Of a stretch of 64,000 bases of DNA, positions 17,770 through 27,463 are shown in pieces. The translations under genes were made by a program, and so were the position numbers. Source of the stretch: Hoylesella oralis ATCC 33269. GTDB lineage: Bacteria > Bacteroidota > Bacteroidia > Bacteroidales > Bacteroidaceae. The stretch is taken from NCBI RefSeq assembly GCF_000185145.2, contig NZ_GL833119.1, forward strand, positions 1,356,668 through 1,420,667, written 5' to 3'. The notes under the pieces are model-generated. The model was not told the origin of the DNA and searched no databases. It was given only the letters and a program-made list of their open reading frames with translations. Numbering within the stretch: the stretch's first letter is position 1; each line of letters begins with the position of its first letter.

Positions 17770-20700
17770 ATGAATATGAAAAAATATTTAGTAATGTTGA
17801 TTGTGCTGTTGGGTATAACTATTAATGCCTTGGCACAAGAACGGCTTGAAATTACCGGTACCGTATCCGATGCGCAGGGAGATCCGATCATCGGTGTTAA
17901 TGTAACCGTTAAAGACGCTACAGGACTTGGTGTAATTACAGATGTTGACGGTCACTATAAAATAAAGGTAGAACCTTATAAGACATTGGTATTTTCTTAC
18001 ATCGGTTTTAAGAATGTAGAAGTCTTGATAAAAGGTGATAAGCATGTTATTGACGTAACATTGAGTGAAGAGAAAATCAATGCAGTCGACGAAGTGGTGG
18101 TTACAGGTATGGGAACCCAAAAGAAACTTACGGTAACGGGAGCTGTTACGAATGTAGACGTGGATAATTTAAAACATTATTCCACCTCTAATTTTACGAA
18201 TGCCCTTGCCGGAAATGTCCCGGGTATCATGGCCTTCCAAACATCTGGACAGCCCGGTAGGAATACATCGGAATTCTGGATTCGCGGTATTTCTACTTTC
18301 GGTGCAGGTAAATCTGCTTACATTCTTGTAGACGGTTTCGAACGTGAGAATATTAATGATATCAACATCGAGGATATAGAATCTTTCTCGGTTTTGAAAG
18401 ATGCTTCGGCAACGGCTATTTATGGTTCCAAAGGTGCTAATGGCGTTATCTTGATTACCACCAAGCACGGTAAAGCCGGAAAGATCAATATTAGTGGAAA
18501 AGTAGAAACTTCTTATAACACACGTACGATAACTCCGGAGTTCGAAAACGGAGAAAGATATGCCAATTTAATTAATGAGGCGCGTATCACACGTAACTAC
18601 GGTGTGCTTTACAGACCGGAAGAAATAGAACTTATCAAGTCGGGACTTGATCCTGATATGTATCCTAATGTAGACTGGAAAGATTTGTTATTGAAAGACG
18701 GAGCTTTCAGTTATCGTGCCAATCTGAACCTTAGTGGCGGCGGCGAAACATCACGTTACTATGCTTCTATGTCGTATACCGAAGATCAAGGTATGTATAA
18801 GACCGATGAAACTTTAAAAAAGAAGTACGATACAAATGCCAATTATAAGCGTTGGAACTATCGTTTAAACGTGGATATCGATATAACTAAGACAACAGTA
18901 TTGAAACTTGGTATCTCCGGCGACTTATCTAAACGCAACAGTCCGGGGCTTGGCGATGATCAAGTATGGGGACAGATACTCGGTTATAATCCTTTGTATT
19001 CTCCTGTATTGTATTCTAACGGATACGTACCGTCGAGAGGGTATAAGGATAATGATGGGAACCTTCAAGTTGCTTATGTTAATCCGTGGGTGTCTGCAAC
19101 GCAAACAGGATATAATCAAAATTGGGAGAATAATATTCAGACGAATGTAACCTTGGAACAGAATTTGGACTTCATAACAAAAGGATTACATTTTACCGGC
19201 CGCTTTGGCTATGATACCTATAACAAGAATAATATTCATCATCGTCGTATTCCTGCTCTGTATTCGGCAACTAAACGCGATACCGATACGGGCGAGATAA
19301 TATTCGAGAAGATGTTAGATGCTCGTGATATGTATCAGTTTACGGAGAACGACGGCTCACGTCGCGAATTCTTGGATTTGCTCTTGCACTGGGATCGCCA
19401 GTTTGCCAAGGCTCATAATTTGGGTGTAAACGTAAAGTTTACCCAAGATGAGGACATCACTACGCAAAATCTTGGTACCGATATAAAGAATTCCGTCTCA
19501 AGAAAGAATATGGGATTGGCCAGTCAGTTCACCTATAATTATAAGAATCGTTATTTCTTGGATTATAACTTTGGTTATAATGGTTCCGAGAACTTTGCCG
19601 ACGGACATCGTTGGGGCTTTTTCCCGGCATGGTCTGTGGCGTGGAATATTGGTGAAGAACCTATCGTTCAAAAGGTGGCTCCTTGGTTGAACATGTTCAA
19701 GGTACGTTATTCGCATGGTAAGGTGGGGAATGATGATATGAGAAGAGGAGATGAGAGAATCCGCTTCCCCTATCTTTATAACATCGGGAGTACCGGAGAT
19801 GCAATACAATATAATTTTGGCTTGGCCGGTAGTACATGGTCTTGGTATCGCGGATTGCATTATACACAGATGGCTTCGAACAATGTTACTTGGGAAGTTG
19901 CACACAAGAATGATGTCGGTATAGACCTTGTTTTGTTCGATAATAAGTTCTCTCTGACTATGGATTACTTTAATGAAAAGCGTACCGGTATTTATACAGA
20001 ACGTAAATATCTGCCGGGAATAACAGGTCTTGAACTTAATAGTAACAACTACCCAAGAGCCAATGTGGGTGCTGTAAGGTCTCGTGGCTTCGACGGCAAC
20101 TTCAAATACGAGCAAAATATCGGAAAGGTAGGCGTAACCGTGCGAGGCAATGTTACTTACAGCAAGAACGAGATACTTGAATACGATGAGGAGAATAATG
20201 TTTATCCTTACCAAAATCAGAAAGGCTACCGTGTGGATCAAGTGCGCGGACTCGTAGCTCTCGGATTGTTCAAAGACTATGATGATATCCGCAACAGTCC
20301 AACGCAACAGTTCGGAACCGTACAGCCCGGTGATATCAAGTACAAGGATGTCAATGGCGATGGTGTTGTTAATAGTGGCGATGAAGTGGCGATCGGTGCT
20401 ACAAGCAGACCGAACTTGATTTATGGCCTCGGCTTTTCTGTACAGTGGAAAAGTTTCGACTTCAATATGCACTTCCAAGGTGCGGGCAAGTCTACGTTCC
20501 TGATTTATGGTAAGTGCGTTTATGCATTCAGCGAAGGACAATGGGGCAATATCTTCAAGGGTATGCTCGATGACCGTTGGATTTCTTCTGATATTTCAGG
20601 GACCACGGCTACCGAGAACCCCAATGCATCTTATCCGCGTTTGAGTTACGGAGGCAATAATAATAATTATCGCGCTTCTACCTATTGGCTTCGCGATGGC

Positions 20701-20919
20701 CGTTATCTCCGTTTGAAGAATCTTGATTTTGGTTATACCTTGCCCAAAACGTTGGTAACCAAACTCCATTTTACGAATATTCGCTTCTATGTATCGGGAA
20801 GTAATTTGCTTTTCTTGTCCAAGAAGTTCGATACATGGGATCCTGAATCGCTCCAGCCACGTGGTGAGGATTATCCTATCACAAAGGCAATAACGGCAGG
20901 TGTGCAATTAAGTCTTTAA
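17770..20919 (+). CDS. SusC/RagA-family TonB-linked outer-membrane transporter
   Basis: A 1049-residue TonB-dependent oligosaccharide importer, partner of the SusD gene behind it. The longest frame opens with TTG at 17758; the first ATG is 17770 and gives MNMKKYLVMLIVLLG, a good signal peptide. A CarboxypepD_reg-like domain follows (EITGTVSDAQGDPIIGVNVT), then the plug with the SusC signature (AVDEVVVTGMGTQKKLTVTG, and LKDASATAIYGSKGANGVIL), then the 22-strand barrel. Length is normal. It ends 4 bases before SusD. It should import the oligosaccharides made by the PUL's surface enzymes, energised by TonB. Confidence 0.97.
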   Translation: MNMKKYLVMLIVLLGITINALAQERLEITGTVSDAQGDPIIGVNVTVKDATGLGVITDVDGHYKIKVEPYKTLVFSYIGFKNVEVLIKGDKHVIDVTLSEEKINAVDEVVVTGMGTQKKLTVTGAVTNVDVDNLKHYSTSNFTNALAGNVPGIMAFQTSGQPGRNTSEFWIRGISTFGAGKSAYILVDGFERENINDINIEDIESFSVLKDASATAIYGSKGANGVILITTKHGKAGKINISGKVETSYNTRTITPEFENGERYANLINEARITRNYGVLYRPEEIELIKSGLDPDMYPNVDWKDLLLKDGAFSYRANLNLSGGGETSRYYASMSYTEDQGMYKTDETLKKKYDTNANYKRWNYRLNVDIDITKTTVLKLGISGDLSKRNSPGLGDDQVWGQILGYNPLYSPVLYSNGYVPSRGYKDNDGNLQVAYVNPWVSATQTGYNQNWENNIQTNVTLEQNLDFITKGLHFTGRFGYDTYNKNNIHHRRIPALYSATKRDTDTGEIIFEKMLDARDMYQFTENDGSRREFLDLLLHWDRQFAKAHNLGVNVKFTQDEDITTQNLGTDIKNSVSRKNMGLASQFTYNYKNRYFLDYNFGYNGSENFADGHRWGFFPAWSVAWNIGEEPIVQKVAPWLNMFKVRYSHGKVGNDDMRRGDERIRFPYLYNIGSTGDAIQYNFGLAGSTWSWYRGLHYTQMASNNVTWEVAHKNDVGIDLVLFDNKFSLTMDYFNEKRTGIYTERKYLPGITGLELNSNNYPRANVGAVRSRGFDGNFKYEQNIGKVGVTVRGNVTYSKNEILEYDEENNVYPYQNQKGYRVDQVRGLVALGLFKDYDDIRNSPTQQFGTVQPGDIKYKDVNGDGVVNSGDEVAIGATSRPNLIYGLGFSVQWKSFDFNMHFQGAGKSTFLIYGKCVYAFSEGQWGNIFKGMLDDRWISSDISGTTATENPNASYPRLSYGGNNNNYRASTYWLRDGRYLRLKNLDFGYTLPKTLVTKLHFTNIRFYVSGSNLLFLSKKFDTWDPESLQPRGEDYPITKAITAGVQLSL

Positions 20920-20923
20920 AAAT

Positions 20924-23080
20924 ATGATGATTATGAATAAGAAATTTTCTATATTCTTGATGTCGATTATCGGTGCAGGAGCTCTTCTCAACTCATGTGT
21001 AGACCTCGACTCAGACAAATATTTCGAGGATCGTAAAACGCTCGAATCTGTATTTTCCGAAAAAACACAGTCGGAGGAGTGGCTTGCATACGCCTATTCG
21101 TTCCTCAAAGGTGTGAATGCAGAAGTAGGAACAAAGGGCGGAACCGGTGGCGGTGGCGGGGCATTTAATCCTTTCTGCTTCGACGATGATATGTATTATG
21201 GTGACCGTGATAATACGTATGGCGATAGTAAAGACGGCAATTTCGCTTCTTACAATGCATTTCATGAAGGCAGGTATGACGAGAATGTGGGACAAGATGC
21301 ATGGTATAATTGCTACAAGGGCATCTTCCAAGCATCTGTATTCATCCATAATATTTACCGTAATAAAGAGATGACGCCCGAACAGATCGAAGATTATCGG
21401 GGGCAAGCCCGTTTTGTACGTGCTTATTATTATTGGTTATTGCTCCGTAAATACGGTCCTGTTCCAATTATTCCTGATGATGGCATAGACTACACACAGA
21501 GCTATGATGACATTGCAACGCCACGCAGTACCTATGAAGAGGTAGCCAACTATATTTCTTCAGAGATGATACAGGCTGCCAAAGAGATAAAGTACACCAA
21601 GCGTGATGAGGGAAATGCAGCTCGTCCGACTAAGGGGGCTTGCTTGGCAACGCGTGCTATTGCTTATATTTATGCGGCGAGTCCGTTGGCAAATGGGCAA
21701 TTGGCAAACGGCAGTCATCCTGCCGGTGTGACGGATGCCGCAGCCAAACAGTTGGTTAATTACGATGGTACACCCTTGCTCACCATGCAGTACGATGAAG
21801 CTAAATGGGCACGTGCTGCAGCGGCTTGTAAAGATGTAATGAATCTCGGTGTGTATGACTTGTATCATGCGAGCTATCGCAATTCGGCCACAGATGATGC
21901 TCCGGTTACAATAACTCCTCCTGATGACGGTAATTTCTCTACGAAGAATTGGCCTAATGGCTGGAAAGATATCGATCCGTATTTGTCTTATCGTAGCTTG
22001 TTCGATGGAGTTGTAAATGCTGCAGAAAATCCCGAATTGATTTTCTCACGTGTCAGCAACATCTCAACAAGCGATAATGAGTTCGGTATTGGTGCGTTGG
22101 TTGTGCATGAAATGCCCGTAAGTCTTGGCGGATGGAATACTCACGGACTGACACAAAAGATGGTAGATGCCTACTATATGAACGACGGAACAGATGTTCC
22201 CGGTAAAGACAGCGAGATGAATGGTGGCGACGGTTCCGAGCGCGTAACGGGGTGGACTACTCGTGCCGATATCCGTAACGGACTTTATCCGGAGCTTTCG
22301 GCCAGCGTTTCGAAAGGCGGAATAAACGTATCTTTGCAATATGTCAAGCGTGAACCTCGTTTCTATGCCTCTGTAGCATTCAACGGTTCTGTTTGGGAGT
22401 GCCTTGGTGATCCCTCGGTAGCTAAACGCAATAAACAGATTTTCTATTATCGTGCAGGCGGTAACGGATATCTGAATGCGTTCTCTTATCTGCGTACCGG
22501 TATCGGTTGCAGGAAATGGTATAACCCTTACGACTATATTTCGAATACAAGCGATCGTTATTCTACAATTCGTGAAAAAGTAGAAACCGCTATTCGTTAT
22601 GCAGATATCCTGTTGATGTATGCCGAAGCATTGAACGAACTCAACGGTACTTACCAGATCGCTTCATGGGATGGCTCTACTACTTATACCATCGGCCGTG
22701 ATGTGGAAGAGATGAAAAAGGGCATCAATCCCGTTCGTATTCGTGCCGGATTGCCCGACTACACAAGTGCAGAATATTCAGATAAGGATGTACTGCGTAC
22801 CAAAATCAAACGTGAGCGCATGATAGAATTTATGGGAGAAGGCAAGCGTTACTTCGATCTTCGCCGTTGGATGGATGCTCCGATCGAGGAGTCGAAAAGA
22901 GTGTATGGTCTAAACGTGTTCCAAACACAGGCCAAACGAGACGAATTCCAGAAGGTAATTCCTACCTATAACCTATCGGCAACTTTCTCTGACAGAATGT
23001 ATTTCTGGCCGATTTCTCATAGCGAATTGAAACGTAACAAGAAGTTAACCCAAAATCCGGGTTGGACTTATAATGATTAA
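20924..23080 (+). CDS. SusD/RagB-family nutrient-binding lipoprotein
   Basis: A 718-residue outer-membrane lipoprotein that lids the SusC channel and binds glycan. ATG codons at 20924, 20927 and 20933 are all possible starts; the lipobox is LLNSC. TPR-like helices (RGQARFVRAYYYWLLLRKYG) and the C-terminal SusD motif KIKRERMIEFMGEGKRYFDL are clear. It is somewhat longer than a typical SusD (500-650 residues), with a large central insertion around 330-480. It is followed by a 12-base gap and the DUF1735-type lipoprotein. Confidence 0.96.
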   Translation: MMIMNKKFSIFLMSIIGAGALLNSCVDLDSDKYFEDRKTLESVFSEKTQSEEWLAYAYSFLKGVNAEVGTKGGTGGGGGAFNPFCFDDDMYYGDRDNTYGDSKDGNFASYNAFHEGRYDENVGQDAWYNCYKGIFQASVFIHNIYRNKEMTPEQIEDYRGQARFVRAYYYWLLLRKYGPVPIIPDDGIDYTQSYDDIATPRSTYEEVANYISSEMIQAAKEIKYTKRDEGNAARPTKGACLATRAIAYIYAASPLANGQLANGSHPAGVTDAAAKQLVNYDGTPLLTMQYDEAKWARAAAACKDVMNLGVYDLYHASYRNSATDDAPVTITPPDDGNFSTKNWPNGWKDIDPYLSYRSLFDGVVNAAENPELIFSRVSNISTSDNEFGIGALVVHEMPVSLGGWNTHGLTQKMVDAYYMNDGTDVPGKDSEMNGGDGSERVTGWTTRADIRNGLYPELSASVSKGGINVSLQYVKREPRFYASVAFNGSVWECLGDPSVAKRNKQIFYYRAGGNGYLNAFSYLRTGIGCRKWYNPYDYISNTSDRYSTIREKVETAIRYADILLMYAEALNELNGTYQIASWDGSTTYTIGRDVEEMKKGINPVRIRAGLPDYTSAEYSDKDVLRTKIKRERMIEFMGEGKRYFDLRRWMDAPIEESKRVYGLNVFQTQAKRDEFQKVIPTYNLSATFSDRMYFWPISHSELKRNKKLTQNPGWTYND

Positions 23081-23092
23081 TTGTAAATTAGA

Positions 23093-24133
23093 ATGAATAT
23101 GAAACACATATCTATATTCATGATGTTTCTGTTGTCAATGTTACTATTGACTGCATCATGCAATGATGAATGGACAAAAGAGCAATATGTACAGTATGTC
23201 AGTTTCAAAGCTCCGCTCAATGATAATGGCGTAACTGCAGTTTATGTGCCTTACAGCCGCCACACCGATGACGGCAATCTGCAGTTCGGAGAGGCCGGAC
23301 TTTCAAACTATTTGTTGCCGCTTATTATGAGCGGTTCTACACAGAATGGTAATAATATTACCGTACATGTGGCGCATGATACCGATACATTAGGCATTCT
23401 GAACTACGCTCGCTATCAAAATCGCAGCGACCTTTATTATGTAGACATGAGTAACTATGCTACATATCCGGAAACTGTTGCAGTTAATTCGGGAGAGGAT
23501 ATAGGCCTGCTCGACATCCGTTTCAACTTCAAGAACATCGATATGGTCGACAAGTGGGTGCTGCCCATCAAGATATTGAACGACGCATCGTATGGTTACG
23601 CCGCACATCCCCGCAAGAATTATGCAAAGGCTATGCTCCGTATTTATCCTTACAACAATTTCTCGGGAGATTATTCTGCTACGACATTGACGCTTGCCAA
23701 CAGCGATGATCCTGCAAATGCCATCGGTCTTGAAACATCGCGTGCCTATGTTGTAGACGAAAATACAGTGTTCTTTTATGCCGGAAATATCGATGAAACT
23801 CGTACCGACCGCGCCAAATACAAGATATATGCCCGCTTTAATGGTGAGACGCAAGGAACAGTTACCTTTTGGTCGGATAATGCCGATCTTAAATTCCAGA
23901 CAGACGGCAAGGCTTCTTTCCGTGTCTACGAGCAGATGGATGAGGTGAGACCTTACCTGAAGCATCGTTATGTAATCATCAATAATGTAAATTACACTTA
24001 CGTGGATTATACTTCTGTGCCGGGCTATGAGATGTCTTACACGGCCCAAGGTACGTTGACGCTCGAACGCAAGCTCAATACACAGATTAAAAATCCTGAT
24101 TATGCAATTCAATGGTCAGAGGAAGGGCAATAA
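23093..24133 (+). CDS. SusE-position surface lipoprotein, DUF1735/DUF4973-type
   Basis: A 346-residue lipoprotein (lipobox LTASC) in the SusE/SGBP position. The N-terminal part (VQYVSFKAPLNDNGVTAVYV, with VAVNSGEDIGLLDIRFNF) resembles the DUF1735 beta-sandwich of BT_3987-like proteins, and the C-terminal half resembles DUF4973/DUF4361. Such proteins bind glycan at the surface next to SusCD. The stop at 24133 is four bases before the next ATG at 24138, which indicates coupled expression. Confidence 0.85.
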   Translation: MNMKHISIFMMFLLSMLLLTASCNDEWTKEQYVQYVSFKAPLNDNGVTAVYVPYSRHTDDGNLQFGEAGLSNYLLPLIMSGSTQNGNNITVHVAHDTDTLGILNYARYQNRSDLYYVDMSNYATYPETVAVNSGEDIGLLDIRFNFKNIDMVDKWVLPIKILNDASYGYAAHPRKNYAKAMLRIYPYNNFSGDYSATTLTLANSDDPANAIGLETSRAYVVDENTVFFYAGNIDETRTDRAKYKIYARFNGETQGTVTFWSDNADLKFQTDGKASFRVYEQMDEVRPYLKHRYVIINNVNYTYVDYTSVPGYEMSYTAQGTLTLERKLNTQIKNPDYAIQWSEEGQ

Positions 24134-24137
24134 CAGG

Positions 24138-26189
24138 ATGAGTAAGTTCAGATTATCTATTATATTAATGGTGCTGTCTCTCTTTGGGGGCAGTACCATT
24201 AGTGTTTCTGCCCAAACGGCAGAAATAAAGGTGGTAGAGGGGCCTGACCGTCATGCCCGCAGTGCAAATTATATTAATAGTCGAGCTCCGTTGCAGCAGG
24301 TGGCTTTTATGAAGCTCCCTGTCGGCAGCATCAGGCCTGCCGGATGGTTGGGGCGTTACTTGGAATTACAGCGCGACGGACTTACCGGTCATCTCGGTGA
24401 AATATCGGCTTGGTTGGACAAAAATAACAATGCATGGCTGACAAACGGCGGAGACCACGGTTGGGAAGAGGTACCTTACTGGCTCAAGGGCTACAGCTGT
24501 CTTGCTTATATCCTCGGCGACAAGAAGATGATAGCCGAGACAAAGACGTGGATCGAGGCCGTGTTCAAGAGCCAGCGTGCCGACGGATCGTTCGGACCTG
24601 TCAATTTATCGAACGGCAAACCGGAGCTCTGGGCACAGATGATCATGCTCACCACGCTGCAATCTTACTATGAATATACGGCCGACCGGCGTGTCCTCGA
24701 CCTGATGACCAAGTACTTCAAGTGGGAACTCTCGCTTCCCGACGACCATTTTCTTGAGGATTATTGGGAGAAAAGCCGCGGTGGAGATAACCTTTATACC
24801 GTGCTCTGGCTCTATAACCGTACGGGTGATACCTTTCTGCTCGATTTGGCACGGAAGATACACCGCAATACCGCCGACTGGTGTCAGGCCTCCACATTTC
24901 CCAATTGGCATAACGTGAATATTGCGGAATGCTTTCGCGAGCCTGCCACTTATTACATGCTCACGGGCGAAAAGGTTTTTCTCGATGCTTCGTATAATAA
25001 TCAGCAGCTCATTCGTCGTACGTTCGGACAGGTGCCGGGCGGCATGTTCGGCGCCGATGAGAATGCACGCATGGGATATATCGATCCGCGTCAGGGTGTT
25101 GAAACCTGCGGAATGGTGGAGCAGATGGCATCCGACGAGATTATGCTTCGGTTCACCGGAGACACTTATTGGGCAGATAATTGCGAAGATGTTGCCTTTA
25201 ATACCTATCCTGCAGCCGTCATGCCGGACTTCAAGGCGTTGCGTTATATCACCTCGCCCAACATGGTACAGAGCGATTCTAAAAACCATCATCCGGGCAT
25301 AGACAACAGCGGTCCTTTCCTTTCCATGAATCCTTTCAGCAGCCGTTGCTGCCAGCATAATCATTCGCAAGGATGGCCTTATTACTCCGAGAACTTGATC
25401 TATGCCACCCCCGACAATGGTGTTGCCGTGGCATTGTATGCAGCTTGCGAGGCAGAAGTAAAGGTGGAAGGAAACAAGAAGGTAACGATAACGGAGACAA
25501 CCGATTATCCTTTCAGCGACAAGATATGCTTCACCATTAGCAAGGGCGGCGGGCGTTTCCCCATATATTTGCGTATTCCTTCGTGGACAAACAATGCCGA
25601 AGTAAGCATCAACGGTGTGAAACAGAACGCGGAGCCCGTAAGCGGCAAGTATATTCGTATGGTGTATAACTGGAAGAAGGGCGATGTAATAACCTTACAT
25701 GTACCGATGACGCTGCACATACGCCGGTGGCAAGTCAACAAAAACAGTGCGAGCATTGACTATGGTCCGCTGACACTCTCGCTCAAGATTAAGGAGCGAT
25801 ATGTACAACGCAGCAGCACTGAGACCGCCATTGGCGACAGCAAATGGCAGAAAAATGCCGATGCGTCGCAGTGGCCTGCGTGGGAGATTTATGCCGATAG
25901 CCCGTGGAATTATGCTTTACTGGTAGCTCCGAATAGTTCGCTTGGTATTTTCGAGATACTCAAAAATCCGATGCCTACGGATAACTTCCCATTCTCGTTA
26001 GAAAATGTGCCCTTGGAATTTAGGGCTAAAGGTCGTCGCATTCCCTCGTGGAAAATAGATGAAACCGGCCTCTGCGGTGTACTTCCTGCCGAAGATGCTG
26101 TAAAAAGCGATACTTTAGAGACTATTACTTTGGTGCCGATGGGTGCGGCTCGTCTCAGAATTTCGGCCTTTCCCGTTGTAAAGAAGTAA
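24138..26189 (+). CDS. GH127-like glycoside hydrolase, last gene of the PUL operon
   Basis: A 683-residue secreted enzyme of the GH127/GH146 clan. A longer frame begins at 24102 inside the preceding gene; the ATG at 24138 is preferred because it opens directly on the signal peptide (MSKFRLSIILMVLSLFGGST). The zinc/catalytic set of the clan is complete: E322-T-C324 and C404-C405. It is only distantly similar to the enzyme at 2015, so the two are not a recent duplication. Known relatives release beta-L-arabinofuranose or related sugars. With GH125 next door this PUL seems aimed at a mixed glycan; the real substrate is open. Confidence 0.88.
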   Translation: MSKFRLSIILMVLSLFGGSTISVSAQTAEIKVVEGPDRHARSANYINSRAPLQQVAFMKLPVGSIRPAGWLGRYLELQRDGLTGHLGEISAWLDKNNNAWLTNGGDHGWEEVPYWLKGYSCLAYILGDKKMIAETKTWIEAVFKSQRADGSFGPVNLSNGKPELWAQMIMLTTLQSYYEYTADRRVLDLMTKYFKWELSLPDDHFLEDYWEKSRGGDNLYTVLWLYNRTGDTFLLDLARKIHRNTADWCQASTFPNWHNVNIAECFREPATYYMLTGEKVFLDASYNNQQLIRRTFGQVPGGMFGADENARMGYIDPRQGVETCGMVEQMASDEIMLRFTGDTYWADNCEDVAFNTYPAAVMPDFKALRYITSPNMVQSDSKNHHPGIDNSGPFLSMNPFSSRCCQHNHSQGWPYYSENLIYATPDNGVAVALYAACEAEVKVEGNKKVTITETTDYPFSDKICFTISKGGGRFPIYLRIPSWTNNAEVSINGVKQNAEPVSGKYIRMVYNWKKGDVITLHVPMTLHIRRWQVNKNSASIDYGPLTLSLKIKERYVQRSSTETAIGDSKWQKNADASQWPAWEIYADSPWNYALLVAPNSSLGIFEILKNPMPTDNFPFSLENVPLEFRAKGRRIPSWKIDETGLCGVLPAEDAVKSDTLETITLVPMGAARLRISAFPVVKK

Positions 26190-26197
26190 TTAATGAA

Positions 26198-26250
26198 AGA
26201 ACATTCTCGCTTTTCTTGGAGAACAATACCAAGGAAAGCGAGAATGTTCT
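26198..26250. terminator. 22-bp-stem hairpin between convergent genes
   Basis: The arm 26198-26219 (AGAACATTCTCGCTTTTCTT plus GG) pairs with 26229-26250 over 22 positions with one G-T pair; the loop has 9 nt. It lies between the PUL end (26189) and the convergent stop at 26260, so it can serve both. The T-run is weak on both sides. Confidence 0.7.
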
Positions 26251-26259
26251 GTGGCATCA

Positions 26260-26760
26260 TTAATCATCGTCATCGTCGTAGTGTTTATAATGTCTATGGT
26301 GTTTATGATGCTTATATTTGAAGTCTCCGTGCGGTCGGTCCCACCCATCGCGCGGCCTGCAATATGGTCTGGGAGGCGGAGGACAGTAACGTGGCGCCCT
26401 ATAACGTGGCGCATATGAACGAATATTGAGTACTACGCCACCGTTACGCCACGAGAGCGGACGATAGAAATAGTCGGTTCCGATGAACAGGCTCCACTGT
26501 CTGCCGCTCAGAGCCACGCGCAATGCCGAGTTTCGGGCGCGCCAATGACGTGTGTAGAGATCATCGTAATCGTCTACGCTAAGCAGATATTCGAGGTTCG
26601 TGCGGTATACGCGTCGGTATTCTCGTGGCGAAAGTCCCAACTCATATGCCATTTTATCGGTTAAGTAACGTGCCTCCTCGCAGGCCTCTCTGTATCCCAT
26701 TGCGTTGGCCGACAGCGCTATTGCAACCGAAGCAGCCACTATCATCAGTAATCGTTTCAT
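26260..26760 (-). CDS. Small secreted protein with Pro/His/Asp-rich tail
   Basis: A 166-residue protein with a signal peptide (ends LSANAMG). The middle part (YREACEEARYLTDKMAYELG, then LSPREYRRVYRTNLEYLLSV) is a helical block that I recall from conserved Bacteroidales secreted proteins of unknown function. The tail turns to Pro/Arg (RYCPPPPRPYCRP) and ends in HHKHHRHYKHYDDDDD, which could bind metal or be disordered. It has its own promoter and faces the PUL. No function can be assigned. Confidence 0.8.
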   Translation of the reverse strand: MKRLLMIVAASVAIALSANAMGYREACEEARYLTDKMAYELGLSPREYRRVYRTNLEYLLSVDDYDDLYTRHWRARNSALRVALSGRQWSLFIGTDYFYRPLSWRNGGVVLNIRSYAPRYRAPRYCPPPPRPYCRPRDGWDRPHGDFKYKHHKHHRHYKHYDDDDD

Positions 26761-26837
26761 AATCGTAGGTTTTTATATTGTTAGACATTCTCTTACTTTA
26801 TCTCCGAGGAAATATTGTTTCCTGTATTGATCTATTG

Positions 26838-26845
26838 CAAAGATA
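26838..26845 (-). promoter_or_regulatory. -7 promoter element (TATCTTTG)
   Basis: CAAAGATA reads TATCTTTG on the minus strand, about 80 bases before the start at 26760. Confidence 0.7.
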
Positions 26846-27154
26846 GCCAAGCCTCGCCGTATCAAAGAGGAGTTTTACCTAAAACAGGTTAGGGAAATGC
26901 CTCTTTTTGCAGGGGGATTTCCCTTTCGTATTCTTTAAGAATAATGAATATAGAGATACTACCTGTCATTGTTATATGTTCGATGTAAATCGGATAGAAG
27001 GGGGGAATATGGATAGAAAATTGTAGAAGCGGGAAATGAAGAATGGTGTTGAAGTCTTGTTAACTATAGGTGTTGTGTGTATTTTTACTCCTTGAAACTC
27101 TTTTTCTCTCCAATAAAAATAGTAGGAAAACCAGTAAAACTCGAAAAAAATATG

Positions 27155-27162
27155 TAAGTTTG
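27155..27162 (+). promoter_or_regulatory. Possible -7 element (TAAGTTTG)
   Basis: Matches TAnnTTTG and could drive the restriction-modification genes, leaving a leader of about 300 bases with a small open frame at 27292-27438. Confidence 0.45.
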
Positions 27163-27291
27163 CAGAGTGGAAACAACTTATGTCTATTTCATTAAAGTTA
27201 CAGTCTATACCATTTTGATGTGTAGAGTAGAAAAACTCTAACAACTAAAAGCATCTGCCATAAATAGAATATATGAACAATATAAGATGAT

Positions 27292-27438
27292 ATGAGCGGA
27301 ATTGAAAACAGAAAAACGACATGGATATGGGAGGTTGTGGTTGATGAATATAGAAAGAGTATTTATTATACTGACGGAGTATTGAACAAGATGAAGTGGT
27401 ATATTCATAGGCGTAAAATAATGTCTGGCATGTTTTGA
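27292..27438 (+). CDS. Possible 48-residue small protein upstream of the methylase
   Basis: A short frame starting MSGIENRKTTWIWEVVVDE and ending HRRKIMSGMF. It lies between the putative promoter and the methylase gene. Such positions sometimes hold control proteins, but there is no visible helix-turn-helix and the frame could be chance in AT-rich DNA. Confidence 0.25.
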   Translation: MSGIENRKTTWIWEVVVDEYRKSIYYTDGVLNKMKWYIHRRKIMSGMF

Positions 27439-27463
27439 TGCGGCAGAAAAGAGAATTGAAGAG

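Larger units (their letters stand above)
26846..27463. other. AT-rich leader region before the restriction-modification genes
   Basis: No firm gene. It contains a possible promoter at 27155-27162 and a small frame at 27292-27438. Base composition is already AT-rich like the restriction-modification genes, so the transferred block may start around 26900. Confidence 0.5.

Noticed and set aside
19498..20541. 347-codon minus-strand frame
   Set aside because: Exactly antisense to the SusC barrel; no start signal or family pattern.
24606..25370. 254-codon minus-strand frame
   Set aside because: Antisense to the GH127-like gene with an intact active site.
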